From: an uncultured Methylopila sp.
GTDB taxonomy: Bacteria > Pseudomonadota > Alphaproteobacteria > Rhizobiales > Methylopilaceae
Assembly (NCBI GenBank): GCA_902168115.1
Contig: CABHPB010000042.1
Span: 1 to 64,000, forward strand
DNA: 64,000 bases
Reading direction: 5' to 3'
Below are positions 15,560 to 26,141 of this stretch, one piece after another. Both the position numbers and the translations under genes were made by a program. Positions within the stretch are counted from its first letter, which is position 1; each line of letters opens with the position of its first letter. Under the pieces are notes generated by a model. The model had not been told where the DNA came from, ran no database searches, and was given only the letters and a program-made list of their open reading frames with translations.

Positions 15560-16450
15560 CTAGTCCGCCGAGCGATCGAACGTGCTGACTTCGACCGCGA
15601 TCTCGGAAATCGCAGACTGCAGCGCGGTCAGCTTTCGCGACTTGTAGACGACCGAGAACGGAATCCGCGGCGGTTCGGGCTGGGACGCCAGGATCTTGAG
15701 CTTGCCCGACGCAAGCTCGCTTTCGTAGCACATCGGCGGCAGCAGGCTGACGCCGACGCCGGCGGCGGTCAGCATGGCGAGCACCGTCATGGAGTTGCAA
15801 AGATCCGGCCGCTGGGTCGAGCCGCTTTCGGCGAGCCAGGAGGACACGGTCTCGAAATGAACCGAGTTCTCGCCGAGCGACAGAATGCGCAGGTCCGAGA
15901 AGTCGGCCGCGACCAGGGGCCTCTCCCGGGCTGGAAACTCCTTGCCCGCCATCCAGGTGAACGGGACCGAGCCGAGCGAACAGGCGCTCAGCCCCACGTC
16001 GAAGGCGGGGCCGGGGATGAGCGCGACGTCGAGATCGCCGGCGATCAGGCGGGTCCGCAACGGGCTCGTCAGCGAAATGTCGAGTTCGAGCGTGATCTGC
16101 GGATAGCGCTCACGCAAGGTTGCGGCGAACTGCGGCAGCCACGTCATGGCGACCAGTTCGGCGACGCCGACCCGCACCAGCCCCGACAGGCCCTCGCTCG
16201 GTCCGATCTGACGACGGATGTCGTCCTGCAGCGCCAGCGCGCGCTCCGCATAGCCGATGAGTTCACGACCTTTGGCTGTGACGGCGGCCTTCCGCTGGCT
16301 GCGGTCGAACAGCGCGACGCCAAGGTCCTGTTCCAGTTCCTGGATGCGCGCGGAAATTGTCGATTGCGTTGCGTTGAGTTTCTTCGCAGCTGCAGCAAAG
16401 CTGCCGAGGTTCACGATCTCGATGAAAGTCTGAAGCTGTCGGAAATTCAT
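15560..16450 (-). CDS. LysR family transcriptional regulator of the MFS/flavin monooxygenase unit
   Basis: 296-residue LysR protein starting MNFRQLQTFIEIVNLGSFAAAAKKL, with a normal HTH and a two-lobed effector domain. The frame is open to 16531, but 16450 fits the family start. It is divergent from the MFS transporter. A 29-base operator-like sequence 41 bases ahead of its start recurs upstream of the LLM oxygenase and the second flavin reductase, so its regulon can be traced along 16.7-23.5 kb. Sequence type is near CysB/Cbl-like and aromatic-acid LysR proteins; effector unknown. Confidence 0.9.
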   Translation of the reverse strand: MNFRQLQTFIEIVNLGSFAAAAKKLNATQSTISARIQELEQDLGVALFDRSQRKAAVTAKGRELIGYAERALALQDDIRRQIGPSEGLSGLVRVGVAELVAMTWLPQFAATLRERYPQITLELDISLTSPLRTRLIAGDLDVALIPGPAFDVGLSACSLGSVPFTWMAGKEFPARERPLVAADFSDLRILSLGENSVHFETVSSWLAESGSTQRPDLCNSMTVLAMLTAAGVGVSLLPPMCYESELASGKLKILASQPEPPRIPFSVVYKSRKLTALQSAISEIAVEVSTFDRSAD

Positions 16451-16490
16451 AGTTAGACTGCGCCTTAAGATCGATCTTTCCGAAGCATAC

Positions 16491-16519
16491 GGATCGAAAT
16501 TAATCGTTTTCAATCGAAA
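16491..16519. promoter_or_regulatory. Operator copy 1 (divergent lysR/MFS promoter)
   Basis: Matches the two exact copies at 18233 and 20057 in 24 of 29 positions; conserved core GATCGAAA-N4-TCGTTTTCAATCGAAA. It contains the inverted GAAA/TTTTC arms expected of a LysR-type site. Confidence 0.7.
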
Positions 16520-16755
16520 TTTTTGGACCATACGCTTTCGTCAGATCAGGCGATGCAAAGACCTGATCATAAGAGACGCACGCCCGTTCTTTCCGTCGAA
16601 CAGCCGGAAGCTGAGCCGTCGCGCTGTGCGCGACGGACCGAACTTCTGCGCCTTCGCGGACGCCGGAACCCGTCGAGAGACTGATCACGGCGCCCTGAGG
16701 AATGCGGCGGCCCTGGGTGAGGATACGGTCCCTGCGGGGACGTCAGGAGGACACT

Positions 16756-18150
16756 ATGGCAGCCCAAGCAGCCGCCGTGGCGGAAGGCGACACCGATCGC
16801 CACGCCAAAAGGGCCGTGATCGCCTCGACGATCGGCACCATGATCGAATGGTACGACTTCTATCTCTACGGCCTCGCGGCCGCACTGGTCTTCGGCAAAC
16901 TCTACTTCCCGGCCAACGACCCCTATTCGGCGACGCTGCTGTCGTTCTCGACCATGTTCGTCGGCTTCGTGGCGCGCCCGCTTGGCGCGCTGCTGTTCGG
17001 CCACTGGGGCGACCGCATCGGCCGCAAGACGACGCTCGTCGTCACGCTGCTGCTCATGGGCGTCAGCACCGTCGCGATCGGCCTGCTGCCGACCTATGAG
17101 ACCATCGGCATCTGGGGCGCGGTCGGCCTTGTGGTACTGCGCGTGTTGCAGGGCATCGGCGTCGGCGGCGAGTGGGGCGGCGCGGTCGCGGTCGCGACCG
17201 AGTGGTCCAAGTTCAACAAAAGCCGCGGCCTCGCCGCCAGCTGGCCGCAGTTCGGCTCGCCGCTCGGCATGCTGATGGCGGTCGGCGCGCTGACCCTGAC
17301 GGCCAAGTTCGGCGACGCCGCCTGGTTCGAGAGCTTCGGCTGGCGCATCCCGTTCCTCATCAGCGCCGTGCTGATCGCGGTCGGCCTCTACATCCGGCTC
17401 GGCGTTCTCGAGACGCCGGTGTTCCAGAAGATGCAGAAGGAGAACAAGCTCGCCCAGGCGCCCGTGATGGACGCGGTGCGCGGGTACTGGAGGCAGATCC
17501 TCCTCACCTGCCTGATCCGCACCGGCCAGCAGGCGCCCTTCGTGATCTTCACGACGTTCCTTCTGTCATACGGCACCAAGCAGCTCGGCTTCGACCGGCA
17601 GTTCCTGTTCAACTGCGTGCTCGTCGCCTGCGTGGTCTCGCTGTTCGCCAATCCGTTCTTCGGCTGGGCGTCGGACAAGATCGGCCGCAAGCGGATGTAT
17701 GTGATCGGCGCCGCCACGATGCTCGCCTTCGCGTTCCCCTACTTCTGGATGCTCGACAGCAAGATCCCGGCGCTGGTGGTCTTCGCGATCGTGATCTCGA
17801 TCCCGATCCACGACATGCAGTGGGCCCCGCTCGCGGCGTTCACCACGGAGAGCTTCCCGCCGAACGTGCGCTATTCGGGCTCGTCGATCGGCTACCACCT
17901 CGCCTCGCTGACCTCGGGCGGGCCGGCGCCGCTGATCTGCGCCTACCTGCTGCACACCTACGGCACATCTTCGGCGCTCAGCATCTACATCGCGGTGATC
18001 GCGGCCATCAGCCTCGTATCGGCGATGATGCTGAAGGATCGCTCAAAAACCGACTACGCGACCAACGAAGGCTGGGATCGAGCGGACGACTCGGCGTCCG
18101 TGACCGCTCCCACCGTCTCGGCAGCAGTGCGTCCCGGCACGGCGGTCTGA
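16756..18150 (+). CDS. MFS transporter, metabolite:proton symporter (MHS) type
   Basis: 464-residue, 12-helix permease. The signatures TIGTMIEWYDFYLYG near residue 27, GDRIGRKTTLV and GIGVGGEWGGAVAVATEW place it in the metabolite:H+ symporter group that imports organic acids such as shikimate, alpha-ketoglutarate or aromatic acids. AGGAGG lies 5 bases ahead of the chosen ATG. It is read divergently from its LysR regulator and precedes the oxygenase gene. Confidence 0.93.
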   Translation: MAAQAAAVAEGDTDRHAKRAVIASTIGTMIEWYDFYLYGLAAALVFGKLYFPANDPYSATLLSFSTMFVGFVARPLGALLFGHWGDRIGRKTTLVVTLLLMGVSTVAIGLLPTYETIGIWGAVGLVVLRVLQGIGVGGEWGGAVAVATEWSKFNKSRGLAASWPQFGSPLGMLMAVGALTLTAKFGDAAWFESFGWRIPFLISAVLIAVGLYIRLGVLETPVFQKMQKENKLAQAPVMDAVRGYWRQILLTCLIRTGQQAPFVIFTTFLLSYGTKQLGFDRQFLFNCVLVACVVSLFANPFFGWASDKIGRKRMYVIGAATMLAFAFPYFWMLDSKIPALVVFAIVISIPIHDMQWAPLAAFTTESFPPNVRYSGSSIGYHLASLTSGGPAPLICAYLLHTYGTSSALSIYIAVIAAISLVSAMMLKDRSKTDYATNEGWDRADDSASVTAPTVSAAVRPGTAV

Positions 18151-18232
18151 GAGGTCGCGTCAGGTTGACGGTCGGCGGCCCCCTCGCCGACCGTCAACGC
18201 CCTGGCCCCGCATCGATTTTCTCGAATAGAGC

Positions 18233-18261
18233 CGATCGAAAACTCTCGTTTTCAATCGAAA
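18233..18261. promoter_or_regulatory. Operator copy 2 (upstream of the LLM oxygenase)
   Basis: 29 bases identical to copy 3 at 20057-20085, ending 79 bases before the oxygenase start. Internal inverted repeat GAAAAC-TCTC-GTTTTC. Confidence 0.75.
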
Positions 18262-18340
18262 AATCCGACGCTTAGGCTGTTCGCACGCCTTGGCCGACCG
18301 GAAAGCGCTGCAGCTTTCGAGCGCGCGCATGGAGGACAGC

Positions 18341-19486
18341 ATGACCAACACACTCTCGCCGCTCGAGGCGGCCCTGCAGCAGCCGATGATGCTGGGCCTG
18401 TTCCTGCCGATCCAGCAGGGCGCCTGGAGCCCCTCGCTCGCCCCGCGCTCGACCGACTGGACCTTCGAATACAACGCCAGGTGCACCGTCATGGCCGAGA
18501 GGCTCGGCTTTGACCTGGTGTTCGGCCTCGCCCAGTGGATGGGCAAGGGCGGCTACGGCGGCGAGATGAGGTTCCGCGAGAACGCCACCGACCCGCTGCT
18601 CGTGACCGCGGGCCTCGCGGCCATCACCAAGCGCATCCTGCTCGTCTCCACGGTGCACATCCTGTACGGCTGGCACCCGCTCCACCTCGCCAAGTTCGGC
18701 GCCACCATCTCGGAGATGAGCGGCGGCCGCTGGGGCCTCAACATGGTCACCGGCTACAAGAAGAGCGAGTTCGAGATGTTCGGCCTCGAGCAGATCGAGC
18801 ACGATCATCGCTACGTCATGGCGGACGAGTTCGTGACTATGATGAAGCGGCTCTGGTCGGAGGACGAGAACCTTACGCATCACGGCCAGTTCTACAAGAT
18901 GAACGACGCCTTCATCGCCCCGAAGCCCGCGGGCGGGAAGTGCATCCTGGTCAACGCATCGTCCTCGGGCGCAGGTCTCGCCTACGCGGTCAAGCATTCG
19001 GATTTGATCTTCGTGACGAGCCCCGCCGGCGCCAATCTCGACAGGGCCTGCGAGGCGCTGCCCGCCCACACGGCCAAGATCAAGACGGCCGCCAGTGAGA
19101 TGGGTCGGAACGTCAGGATCCTGCTCAACCCGCACGTCATCTGCCGGGAGACCGAAGAAGAGGCCTGGGCGCAGTATCATTCGATCCTGAAGAACGCCGA
19201 CCCGGTCGCGGCCCAGAACTTCTACCAGACCTTCACGGGCGGCGATCAGGCTTCCTGGCGCGGGGCCACTAAGGACGACTGGACGGTGGGCGGCAACGTC
19301 CACATCGTCGGCACGCCCGAGCAGGTGGTCGAGGGCTTCAGGCGGCTGCAGGCCGCCGGCATCGATGGCGTCCAGGTCAACTTCTACGACTTCATCCCCG
19401 ACCTGACCTTCTTCGGCGAGCGCGTGCTGCCGCTGATGCGCGAGGCGGGACTCCGGCTCGACACGCCGATGGCGGCCGCGGCCTGA
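18341..19486 (+). CDS. LLM class flavin-dependent monooxygenase (RutA/SfnG-like)
   Basis: 381-residue TIM-barrel oxygenase using reduced FMN from a partner reductase. MTNTLSPL at 18341 is preceded by GGAGGA at 4 bases. Motifs shared with RutA and SfnG: FNYN-type N-terminus, SGGRWGLNMVTGYKKSEFEMFG, DHRYVMADEF, a C-terminus with FFGERVLPLM. RutA opens the uracil ring and SfnG oxidises dimethylsulfone; sequence alone does not decide, and neither rutB-G nor other sfn genes are present. The flavin reductase gene follows 5 bases downstream. Confidence 0.88.
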   Translation: MTNTLSPLEAALQQPMMLGLFLPIQQGAWSPSLAPRSTDWTFEYNARCTVMAERLGFDLVFGLAQWMGKGGYGGEMRFRENATDPLLVTAGLAAITKRILLVSTVHILYGWHPLHLAKFGATISEMSGGRWGLNMVTGYKKSEFEMFGLEQIEHDHRYVMADEFVTMMKRLWSEDENLTHHGQFYKMNDAFIAPKPAGGKCILVNASSSGAGLAYAVKHSDLIFVTSPAGANLDRACEALPAHTAKIKTAASEMGRNVRILLNPHVICRETEEEAWAQYHSILKNADPVAAQNFYQTFTGGDQASWRGATKDDWTVGGNVHIVGTPEQVVEGFRRLQAAGIDGVQVNFYDFIPDLTFFGERVLPLMREAGLRLDTPMAAAA

Positions 19487-19491
19487 CCGTC

Positions 19492-20025
19492 ATGGACGCG
19501 CAGGTTTCCGCCGGGGCGCGCGCTCCGGCGGCGGAAGAAGCGGCGATCGACGCGTCGGAGTTTCGCAGCTTCGCCGGCCATTTCGCCACCGGCGTGGCGG
19601 TCGTGACCGCCAGGGGCGCGGCCGGCGATCTCTCGGGCGTCACCATCAACGCCGTGACGTCGCTGTCGCTCGATCCGCCGCTTTATCTCGTCTGCCTCGA
19701 CAACAGCTCCAACACGCTCGGCCTGTTGCGCGAGACCCGGGCCTTCGCGCTGCATTTCCTAGCCAGGGACCAGGCCGCGATTTCGCGCCTGTTCGCGTCC
19801 AAGCGGCCGGACAAGTTCTCCGGGATCATTTACGCGATCGGCGAGACCGGAAGCCCGATCATCGATGGCGTGCTCGCCGCGGCCGAGTGCGTCGTGACTG
19901 AGCTCACCGCCATGGGCGACCACACGATCGTCATCGGCGAGGTCCGCTCGACCCGCGTCAACGGCGGCGAACCGCTGCTGTATCACCGCGGCGCCTATGC
20001 GGTCCTCGACAGCGCTCCGGATTGA
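19492..20025 (+). CDS. Flavin reductase family protein (first of two tandem paralogues)
   Basis: 177-residue FMN reductase that supplies FMNH2 to the oxygenase just upstream. It has the family motifs FATGVAVVTARGAAGDLSGVTINAVTSLSLDPPL and GDHTIVIGEV plus a C-terminal YHRGAY. Close to the paralogue at 20188 over its whole length, indicating a tandem duplication; its N-terminus is about 11 residues longer. Confidence 0.92.
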   Translation: MDAQVSAGARAPAAEEAAIDASEFRSFAGHFATGVAVVTARGAAGDLSGVTINAVTSLSLDPPLYLVCLDNSSNTLGLLRETRAFALHFLARDQAAISRLFASKRPDKFSGIIYAIGETGSPIIDGVLAAAECVVTELTAMGDHTIVIGEVRSTRVNGGEPLLYHRGAYAVLDSAPD

Positions 20026-20056
20026 CCGCGACGACATCGAGTTTGTCGAACAAAAA

Positions 20057-20085
20057 CGATCGAAAACTCTCGTTTTCAATCGAAA
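20057..20085. promoter_or_regulatory. Operator copy 3 (upstream of the second flavin reductase operon)
   Basis: Exact 29-base match to the copy at 18233-18261, ending 102 bases before the next start. Its presence shows that the second reductase and the following catabolic genes have their own promoter in the same regulon. Confidence 0.75.
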
Positions 20086-20187
20086 TCATCGTCGAATAAC
20101 GTTTCTACGAACCGAGATCGAGCCTCAACAAATCGATCCGCAAGAGCGCCCAGCTCCATGGGCGCATCGTCTAGGAGGAGCTCTCGC

Positions 20188-20681
20188 ATGTCCGCCTCGG
20201 CCATCACGTCGACCGATCTTCGAAGCTTCGCGGGGCAATTCGCGACCGGCGTCGCCGTCGTGACGACGCGGAGCGCGGAGGGCGAGCTCGCCGGCGTGAC
20301 GATCAATGCGGTGACGTCGCTCTCGCTGACGCCGCCGCTGTTCCTGATCTGCCTCGACCACAAGTCGAACACGCTCGGCGCGTTGCTCTCGAGCGGCAAG
20401 TTCGCGATCCATTTCCTCGCCAAGGGACAGACCGGCGTCTCCAAGATCTTCGCCTCGAAGAGCGCGGACAAGTTCGCCGAGGTCGACCATTCGGCGGGCG
20501 AGAACGGCAGCCCGATCATCTCCGGCGTGCTGGCCGCGGCCGAGTGCAGCCTCGCCGAGATGTGCCCGGGCGGCGACCACACGATCATCATCGGTCAGGT
20601 CGAGAAGGTGCACATCCACGGCGGCGAGCCGCTGCTGTATCATCGCGGAGCCTATGCGGCGCTCGACGAGAGGGTCGCGGC

Positions 20682-20685
<4 letters not shown>
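20188..20685 (+). CDS. Flavin reductase family protein (second tandem paralogue)
   Basis: 165-residue paralogue of the gene at 19492, with FATGVAVVTTRSAEGELAGVTINAVTSLSLTPPLFLICLD and GDHTIIIGQVEKVHIHGGEPLLYHRGAY. The ATG at 20188 follows AGGAGGAG at 7 bases. Its stop overlaps the GTG of the CoA transferase gene, so it heads a coupled operon (reductase, CoA transferase, enoyl-CoA hydratase, DMT transporter). It may serve a second oxygenase outside this unit. Confidence 0.92.
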
Positions 20686-21880
<1,195 letters not shown>

Positions 21881-21884
<4 letters not shown>

Positions 21885-22597
21885 CCGTCGCGATCACGAC
21901 AGTCGGCGCGCTTCGTACGCTCAAGATCGAACGCCCGGAGAAGGCGAACGCGCTCGACGGCCCGACCGTCGAGGCGCTCTCGCAGGCTGTCGCGGACGCT
22001 TGCGGCGCGGCGGAGCCGTTCGCGCTCGCCAGCGACGGCAAGGTCTTCTGCGGCGGCTTCGACTTCAGCGGCGTCGAGGCCCAGAGCCACGGCGACCTGC
22101 TGAAGCGGTTCGTCGATATCGAGGCGCTTCTGCAGGCGGTCGCGCATGCGCCGGTCGCGACCTTCGCGCTGGCGGGCGGCGCCGCCTTCGGGGCGGGCGC
22201 CGACCTCTTTGCGGCCTGCGCCTATCGCATCGCCTCGCCCGAGGCGAAGTTCCGCTTCCCCGGCTTCCGCTTCGGGGTCGCGCTCGGCACGCGCCGGTTG
22301 GCGAACCTAGTCGGGACCGACGCCGCGCGCGCGATCCTGCTCGAGAACAGGACGGTGACGGCGGACGAGGCCCTGAAGCTCGGCCTCGTCACCCATCTCG
22401 TCGAGCGAAGCGACTTCGACGCGACCGCGGCGGCGCTGCTGGAGGCCCATCGCGGCCTGTCGCCCCAGTCCACGGGCCGCATCCTGGCCTTTACGACGCC
22501 AGACACCCGCGACGCCGACATGGCGGACCTCGTCCGCTCGCTGGCGCCGTCCGGCCTGCACGAGCGCATCGCCCGCTATCGTGCCGGACATCGCTGA
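21881..22597 (+). CDS. Enoyl-CoA hydratase/isomerase family protein
   Basis: 238-residue crotonase-fold protein starting at the ATGA overlap at 21881. LKIERPEKANALDGPTVEAL and the oxyanion region FALAGGAAFGAGADLFAACAYRIAS are present. The usual pair of acidic catalytic residues is not obvious (FRFGVALGTRRLANLVG instead of an E-x-x-GL pattern), so hydratase activity is uncertain and isomerase or hydrolase activity is possible. Cotranscribed with the CoA transferase. Confidence 0.88.
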
Positions 22598-23507
22598 GGC
22601 CCGTCCCTCGACCCCGCGCGCGGCGCCCGGCGACCTGCGCGTGGGAATCTGCTGCCTGCTTTTCGCCGCGATCGGCTGGGGCCTCAACTGGCCGATCATA
22701 AAGCTGCTGCTGCGCGACTGGCCGCCGCTGTTCTCGCGCGGGACCGCCGGGCTCTTCGCCGCCGCGGCGTTGTTCGCCTATGCGGCGGGCAGGCGCGACC
22801 GGCTCGCCGTGCCCGCCGGCGCCTGGCCGAAGCTGATCGGCCTGTCATTGACCAACGTCTTCGCCTTCATGGGCTTTTCGGTCATCGCCCTGAAGTGGCT
22901 GACTCCGGGCGAAGGCGCTCTGCTCGTCTATACGATGCCTCTCTGGGCGACGCTGCTCGCCTGGCCGCTCCACGGCGTGAGGCCGGGCGCGAGGGCGATC
23001 CTCGCCTTGGCGCTCTGCCTCGTGGGGACGCTCGTCCTGTTCTCGGAAAGCGTCACGACGCTTTCGGGCGACAAGCTCCCCGGCATCCTGCTGTCGCTCG
23101 CCGCCGCGGTCCTGTTCGCGCTCGGCACGGTCGCGGCCGCGGAAGCGCTGCCGATGCCGCCCGTCGTCTCGACGGCCTGGCAGGTGCTGCTCGGCTCGGC
23201 CCCGATGGTGGCTTTGAGCCTCGCCTTCGAGGCGCCCGATCCGAGCCGCCTGACGATGACCGGTTTTGCGGCCTGGGCCTATATGGCGACCATCCCTATG
23301 GGCCTTTGCTACCTCGCCTGGTTCGGCGCGGTGCGGCCGCTGTCGCCGACCGTCGCGAGCACGGGGTCCCTGCTGGTGCCCGTCATCGGCGTGCTGGCCT
23401 CGGCCCCGATCCTCGGCGTCGCGCTGACCGTCCAGGATTTCGTCGCGCTGGCGCTGACGCTGACGGGCGTCGCGCTCGTGATCGGCCGGAAACCCAAGCC
23501 CGCCTGA
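22581..23507 (+). CDS. DMT superfamily (EamA) transporter
   Basis: 308-residue permease with ten predicted helices and two EamA repeats (GWGLNWPIIKLLLRDWPPLFSRG; then a second repeat from about residue 160). It starts at a GTG inside the end of the enoyl-CoA hydratase gene, 17 bases of overlap. Likely exporter of an acid or amino acid; substrate unknown. Confidence 0.87.
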   Translation: MPDIAEARPSTPRAAPGDLRVGICCLLFAAIGWGLNWPIIKLLLRDWPPLFSRGTAGLFAAAALFAYAAGRRDRLAVPAGAWPKLIGLSLTNVFAFMGFSVIALKWLTPGEGALLVYTMPLWATLLAWPLHGVRPGARAILALALCLVGTLVLFSESVTTLSGDKLPGILLSLAAAVLFALGTVAAAEALPMPPVVSTAWQVLLGSAPMVALSLAFEAPDPSRLTMTGFAAWAYMATIPMGLCYLAWFGAVRPLSPTVASTGSLLVPVIGVLASAPILGVALTVQDFVALALTLTGVALVIGRKPKPA

Positions 23508-23519
23508 CCACCGCCTGAC

Positions 23520-24443
23520 CTATTCGGCGGCCTCGCTCCGGGACGTCTCGTGGGCGTCTTCGGTCCCGTCGGCGTCGGCGCTCGACACCCCGAGCTCGAT
23601 ATGTCGCGCGAAATGCTCCGCCGCCTGCGAGAGCCCCTGCACGCGCCGCCACAGCATGATGTCGACCGAGGGCAGCGCCGGCAGTCCGGAATCCGGGCCG
23701 AGTTGGACGAGGCCGCTCGCATGGGCCGGCGCCGACAGCACGATCACGGCCGCGTCCGCGAGCGCCATCGCCTGCAGCCCCGCGATGCTTTCCGACACGC
23801 AGGCGATGCGCCAGCCGACGCCCGCCTCGTTCAGGGCCGCGAGCGCGAGGTCGCGATAGAGATTGCCGTCGGGCAGCATGGCGACCGGCACGGGCGAGCG
23901 GCGATGCGCGTCGCCGTTCACGGCGCCGAGCCAGACCAGCCGCTCCGAGCGCAGCCGTGTGGCGTCGCCGGTTTTGGGGCCGACGCCCGGCATCCGGGTC
24001 GCGATCGCGACGTCGACGAGTCCGGCGTCCATGTCGGCCGCGATCTGGCGCGACAGCGAGCAGCGCACCGACACCTCGACGCGCGGATAGGCGCGCCGGA
24101 AACTCGCGAGCGTCTCGGGCAGCAGATAGGCGGCGTAGAGGTCCGGGCAGCCGAGCGTGACGCGGCCGTCGATCTCCTCCGACGAGAGCTTCATCTGCGC
24201 CTCGTCGTGCATCTTCAGCACGGCGCGCGCGTAAGGCAGCAGCGTCTCGCCCTGCGGGGTCAGCCGCAGATGCCGGAGATCGCTTTCGAACAGCGAGCGG
24301 CCGGCCGCCTCCTCGAGCCGCTTGATCTGCAGGCTGACGGCCGGCTGGGTGCGGAACAGCATCCGCGCAACGCGCGTGACGCTGCGCTCCTCGACCAACA
24401 AGACGAAGGTTCTGAGCAGAGAGATTTCAAGCGGCCTCGCCAT
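23520..24443 (-). CDS. LysR family transcriptional regulator of the ABC transporter/NtaA-type unit
   Basis: 307-residue LysR protein. HTH at residues 5-65 (LLRTFVLLVEERSVTRVARMLFRTQPAVSLQIKRLE), then an effector domain and an unusual polar acidic tail rich in Ser/Asp/Glu. It is divergent from the ABC transporter operon; a 9-10-9 inverted repeat in the gap recurs upstream of the oxygenase gene at 30036, which marks both as targets. Confidence 0.9.
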   Translation of the reverse strand: MARPLEISLLRTFVLLVEERSVTRVARMLFRTQPAVSLQIKRLEEAAGRSLFESDLRHLRLTPQGETLLPYARAVLKMHDEAQMKLSSEEIDGRVTLGCPDLYAAYLLPETLASFRRAYPRVEVSVRCSLSRQIAADMDAGLVDVAIATRMPGVGPKTGDATRLRSERLVWLGAVNGDAHRRSPVPVAMLPDGNLYRDLALAALNEAGVGWRIACVSESIAGLQAMALADAAVIVLSAPAHASGLVQLGPDSGLPALPSVDIMLWRRVQGLSQAAEHFARHIELGVSSADADGTEDAHETSRSEAAE

Positions 24444-24465
24444 AAAACATAAATATTATTTGGCT

Positions 24466-24494
24466 TTGTGCAAAGCAATATAAATTTGCGCAAG
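24466..24494. promoter_or_regulatory. LysR-type operator in the divergent promoter (copy 1)
   Basis: TTGTGCAAA-N10-TTTGCGCAA, arms matching in 8 of 9 positions. 22 of 23 bases from 24468 to 24490 recur at 29916-29938. Confidence 0.72.
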
Positions 24495-24626
24495 CCGATT
24501 ATCAGTCAATAGGATGATGAGGTTCGGGGAATTCAGGACAATTATTGAATTGATGCATAGTATTCGAGCAGCGTTTGCACGTCAAATGGGCAATCGCCCG
24601 ATCCCGCCCGCATTCGGTGGCGAAGG

Positions 24627-25415
24627 ATGCGCCCTGTGACGGCGGGCGCCTCGACCCCGCTCCTCGAAGTCCGGGACGTTGCCAAGCGCTTCGGCGGGCT
24701 GGCCGCGCTCGACGGCTGCTCGCTCTCCCTCGAAGCCGGCCATGTCACCGGCCTCATCGGCCCCAACGGGGCCGGCAAATCCACCCTGCTCAACGTCTTG
24801 ACCGGGCTGGTGCGCGCCGACCAGGGTTCGGTGCTGTTCGAGGGCCGCGACGTCACCGCCGTCCCGGCGCATCGCTTCCCGGCGCTCGGCCTCGCCCGCA
24901 CGTTCCAGATCGTGCGCGAGCTCGGCAGCCTCACCGTGTTCGAGAACCTGCTGCTCGCCCCGCGCCTCCAGACCGGCGAGGGCGTGATCGCCGGCGTCTT
25001 CTCGCGCCGCAAATGGTGGGCTGAGGAACGCGCCAACGCGCAGAAGGCCAAGGCGCTGCTCGACCGCGTTGGCCTGTTCCGGCTCGCCGACCACCCCTCG
25101 GGCGGGCTTTCGGGCGGCCAGAAGAAGCTCCTGGACCTCGCCCGCGCGCTGCTGCTCGAACCGAGGCTGATCCTGCTCGACGAGCCGGGCGCCGGCGTCG
25201 CGCCGCCCCTCAAGCTCGAGATGATCCGGCTGATCCGCGAACTGAAGGCGGAGGGCGTCTCGTTCGGCCTCGTCGAGCACGACATGCACCTCGTCGGCGA
25301 GCTCTGCGACCGCGTCCACGTCATGGCCGAGGGCAAGCGGCTCGTCTCCGGGACCTTCGAGGAGGTTTCCAAGGATCGCCGCGTCGTCGAGGCCTATCTC
25401 GGGGTGGCGGCGTGA
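24627..25415 (+). CDS. ABC transporter ATP-binding protein, branched-chain amino acid type (LivG-like)
   Basis: 262-residue ATPase: Walker A GPNGAGKST near residue 47, signature LSGGQKKLLDLARALL, Walker B LILLDEPGAGV, and the LivG-specific long insert after the Q-loop (ARTFQIVRELGSLTVFENLLLAPR). First gene of the operon with LivF-, LivH- and LivM-like proteins. Such importers also carry urea, amides, aromatic acids and other substrates. Confidence 0.93.
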   Translation: MRPVTAGASTPLLEVRDVAKRFGGLAALDGCSLSLEAGHVTGLIGPNGAGKSTLLNVLTGLVRADQGSVLFEGRDVTAVPAHRFPALGLARTFQIVRELGSLTVFENLLLAPRLQTGEGVIAGVFSRRKWWAEERANAQKAKALLDRVGLFRLADHPSGGLSGGQKKLLDLARALLLEPRLILLDEPGAGVAPPLKLEMIRLIRELKAEGVSFGLVEHDMHLVGELCDRVHVMAEGKRLVSGTFEEVSKDRRVVEAYLGVAA

Positions 25416-26140
25416 GCGTGGTCCCGGCTCTTTCGGTCAGCGAGCTCCGCGCCGGCTACGGCCGCGGCGGCGACATCGTGCGCGGCATCACCCTCGACCA
25501 GGCGCCCGAGACGATCCTCGCGGTCATCGGCCCGAACGGCTCCGGCAAGTCGAGCTTCGTGAAGACGCTCGCGGGCCTTCTCGAAATCCGGCAGGGCCGC
25601 GTCTGCGTCACCGGCACGGATGTGACCGCCGAAACGCCCGCAAGGCGCGTCGCGGCCGGCATGGCCTACGTGCCGCAGGAAGCCAACGTCTTCCCGAGCC
25701 TCACCATCGGCGAGAACCTCAAGCTCGCGACCGAGTTCCTGCGCGGCCGCGCAGGCGTCGGGCCGGAGCGGCGCGAGAAGGTGCTGGCGCTGTTTCCCGA
25801 GCTCGGCGCGCGCCTGAAGACCCGGGCGGGCGACCTGTCCGGCGGCCAGCGCCAGATGCTTGCTTTCGCAAGCGCGCTGCTGGCGAACCCGGAATTGCTG
25901 CTGCTCGACGAGCCGTCGGCGGGCCTCAGCCCGAAAATCGTCGGCCAGACCATGGAGGCGATCGTCCGGGTCCGCGCGGCCGGCGTCACGGTGCTCCTGG
26001 TCGAGCAGAACGTGGCGGCTGCGCTCGAGATCGCCGACGAGGCGGTCGTCCTGGTCGCGGGACAGGTGAGCCTGCGCGACACCGCTTCCGCCGTTCGGGC
26101 CGCCGACCTCGGCGACCTCTTCTTCGCGAAGGTCGCCTGA
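25412..26140 (+). CDS. ABC transporter ATP-binding protein (LivF-like)
   Basis: 242-residue second ATPase of the importer, GTG start overlapping the previous stop. Walker A GPNGSGKSS, YVPQEANVFPSLTIGENL typical of LivF, signature LSGGQRQMLAFASALL, Walker B LLLLDEPSAGLSP. The two ATPases form a heterodimer under the LivH/LivM-like permeases. Confidence 0.93.
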   Translation: MSVVPALSVSELRAGYGRGGDIVRGITLDQAPETILAVIGPNGSGKSSFVKTLAGLLEIRQGRVCVTGTDVTAETPARRVAAGMAYVPQEANVFPSLTIGENLKLATEFLRGRAGVGPERREKVLALFPELGARLKTRAGDLSGGQRQMLAFASALLANPELLLLDEPSAGLSPKIVGQTMEAIVRVRAAGVTVLLVEQNVAAALEIADEAVVLVAGQVSLRDTASAVRAADLGDLFFAKVA

Positions 26141-26141
26141 C

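Noticed and set aside
18341-20025. Rut pyrimidine degradation operon
   Set aside because: The oxygenase and flavin reductase resemble RutA and RutF, but rutB, C, D, E and G are absent and the neighbours are CoA-dependent enzymes.
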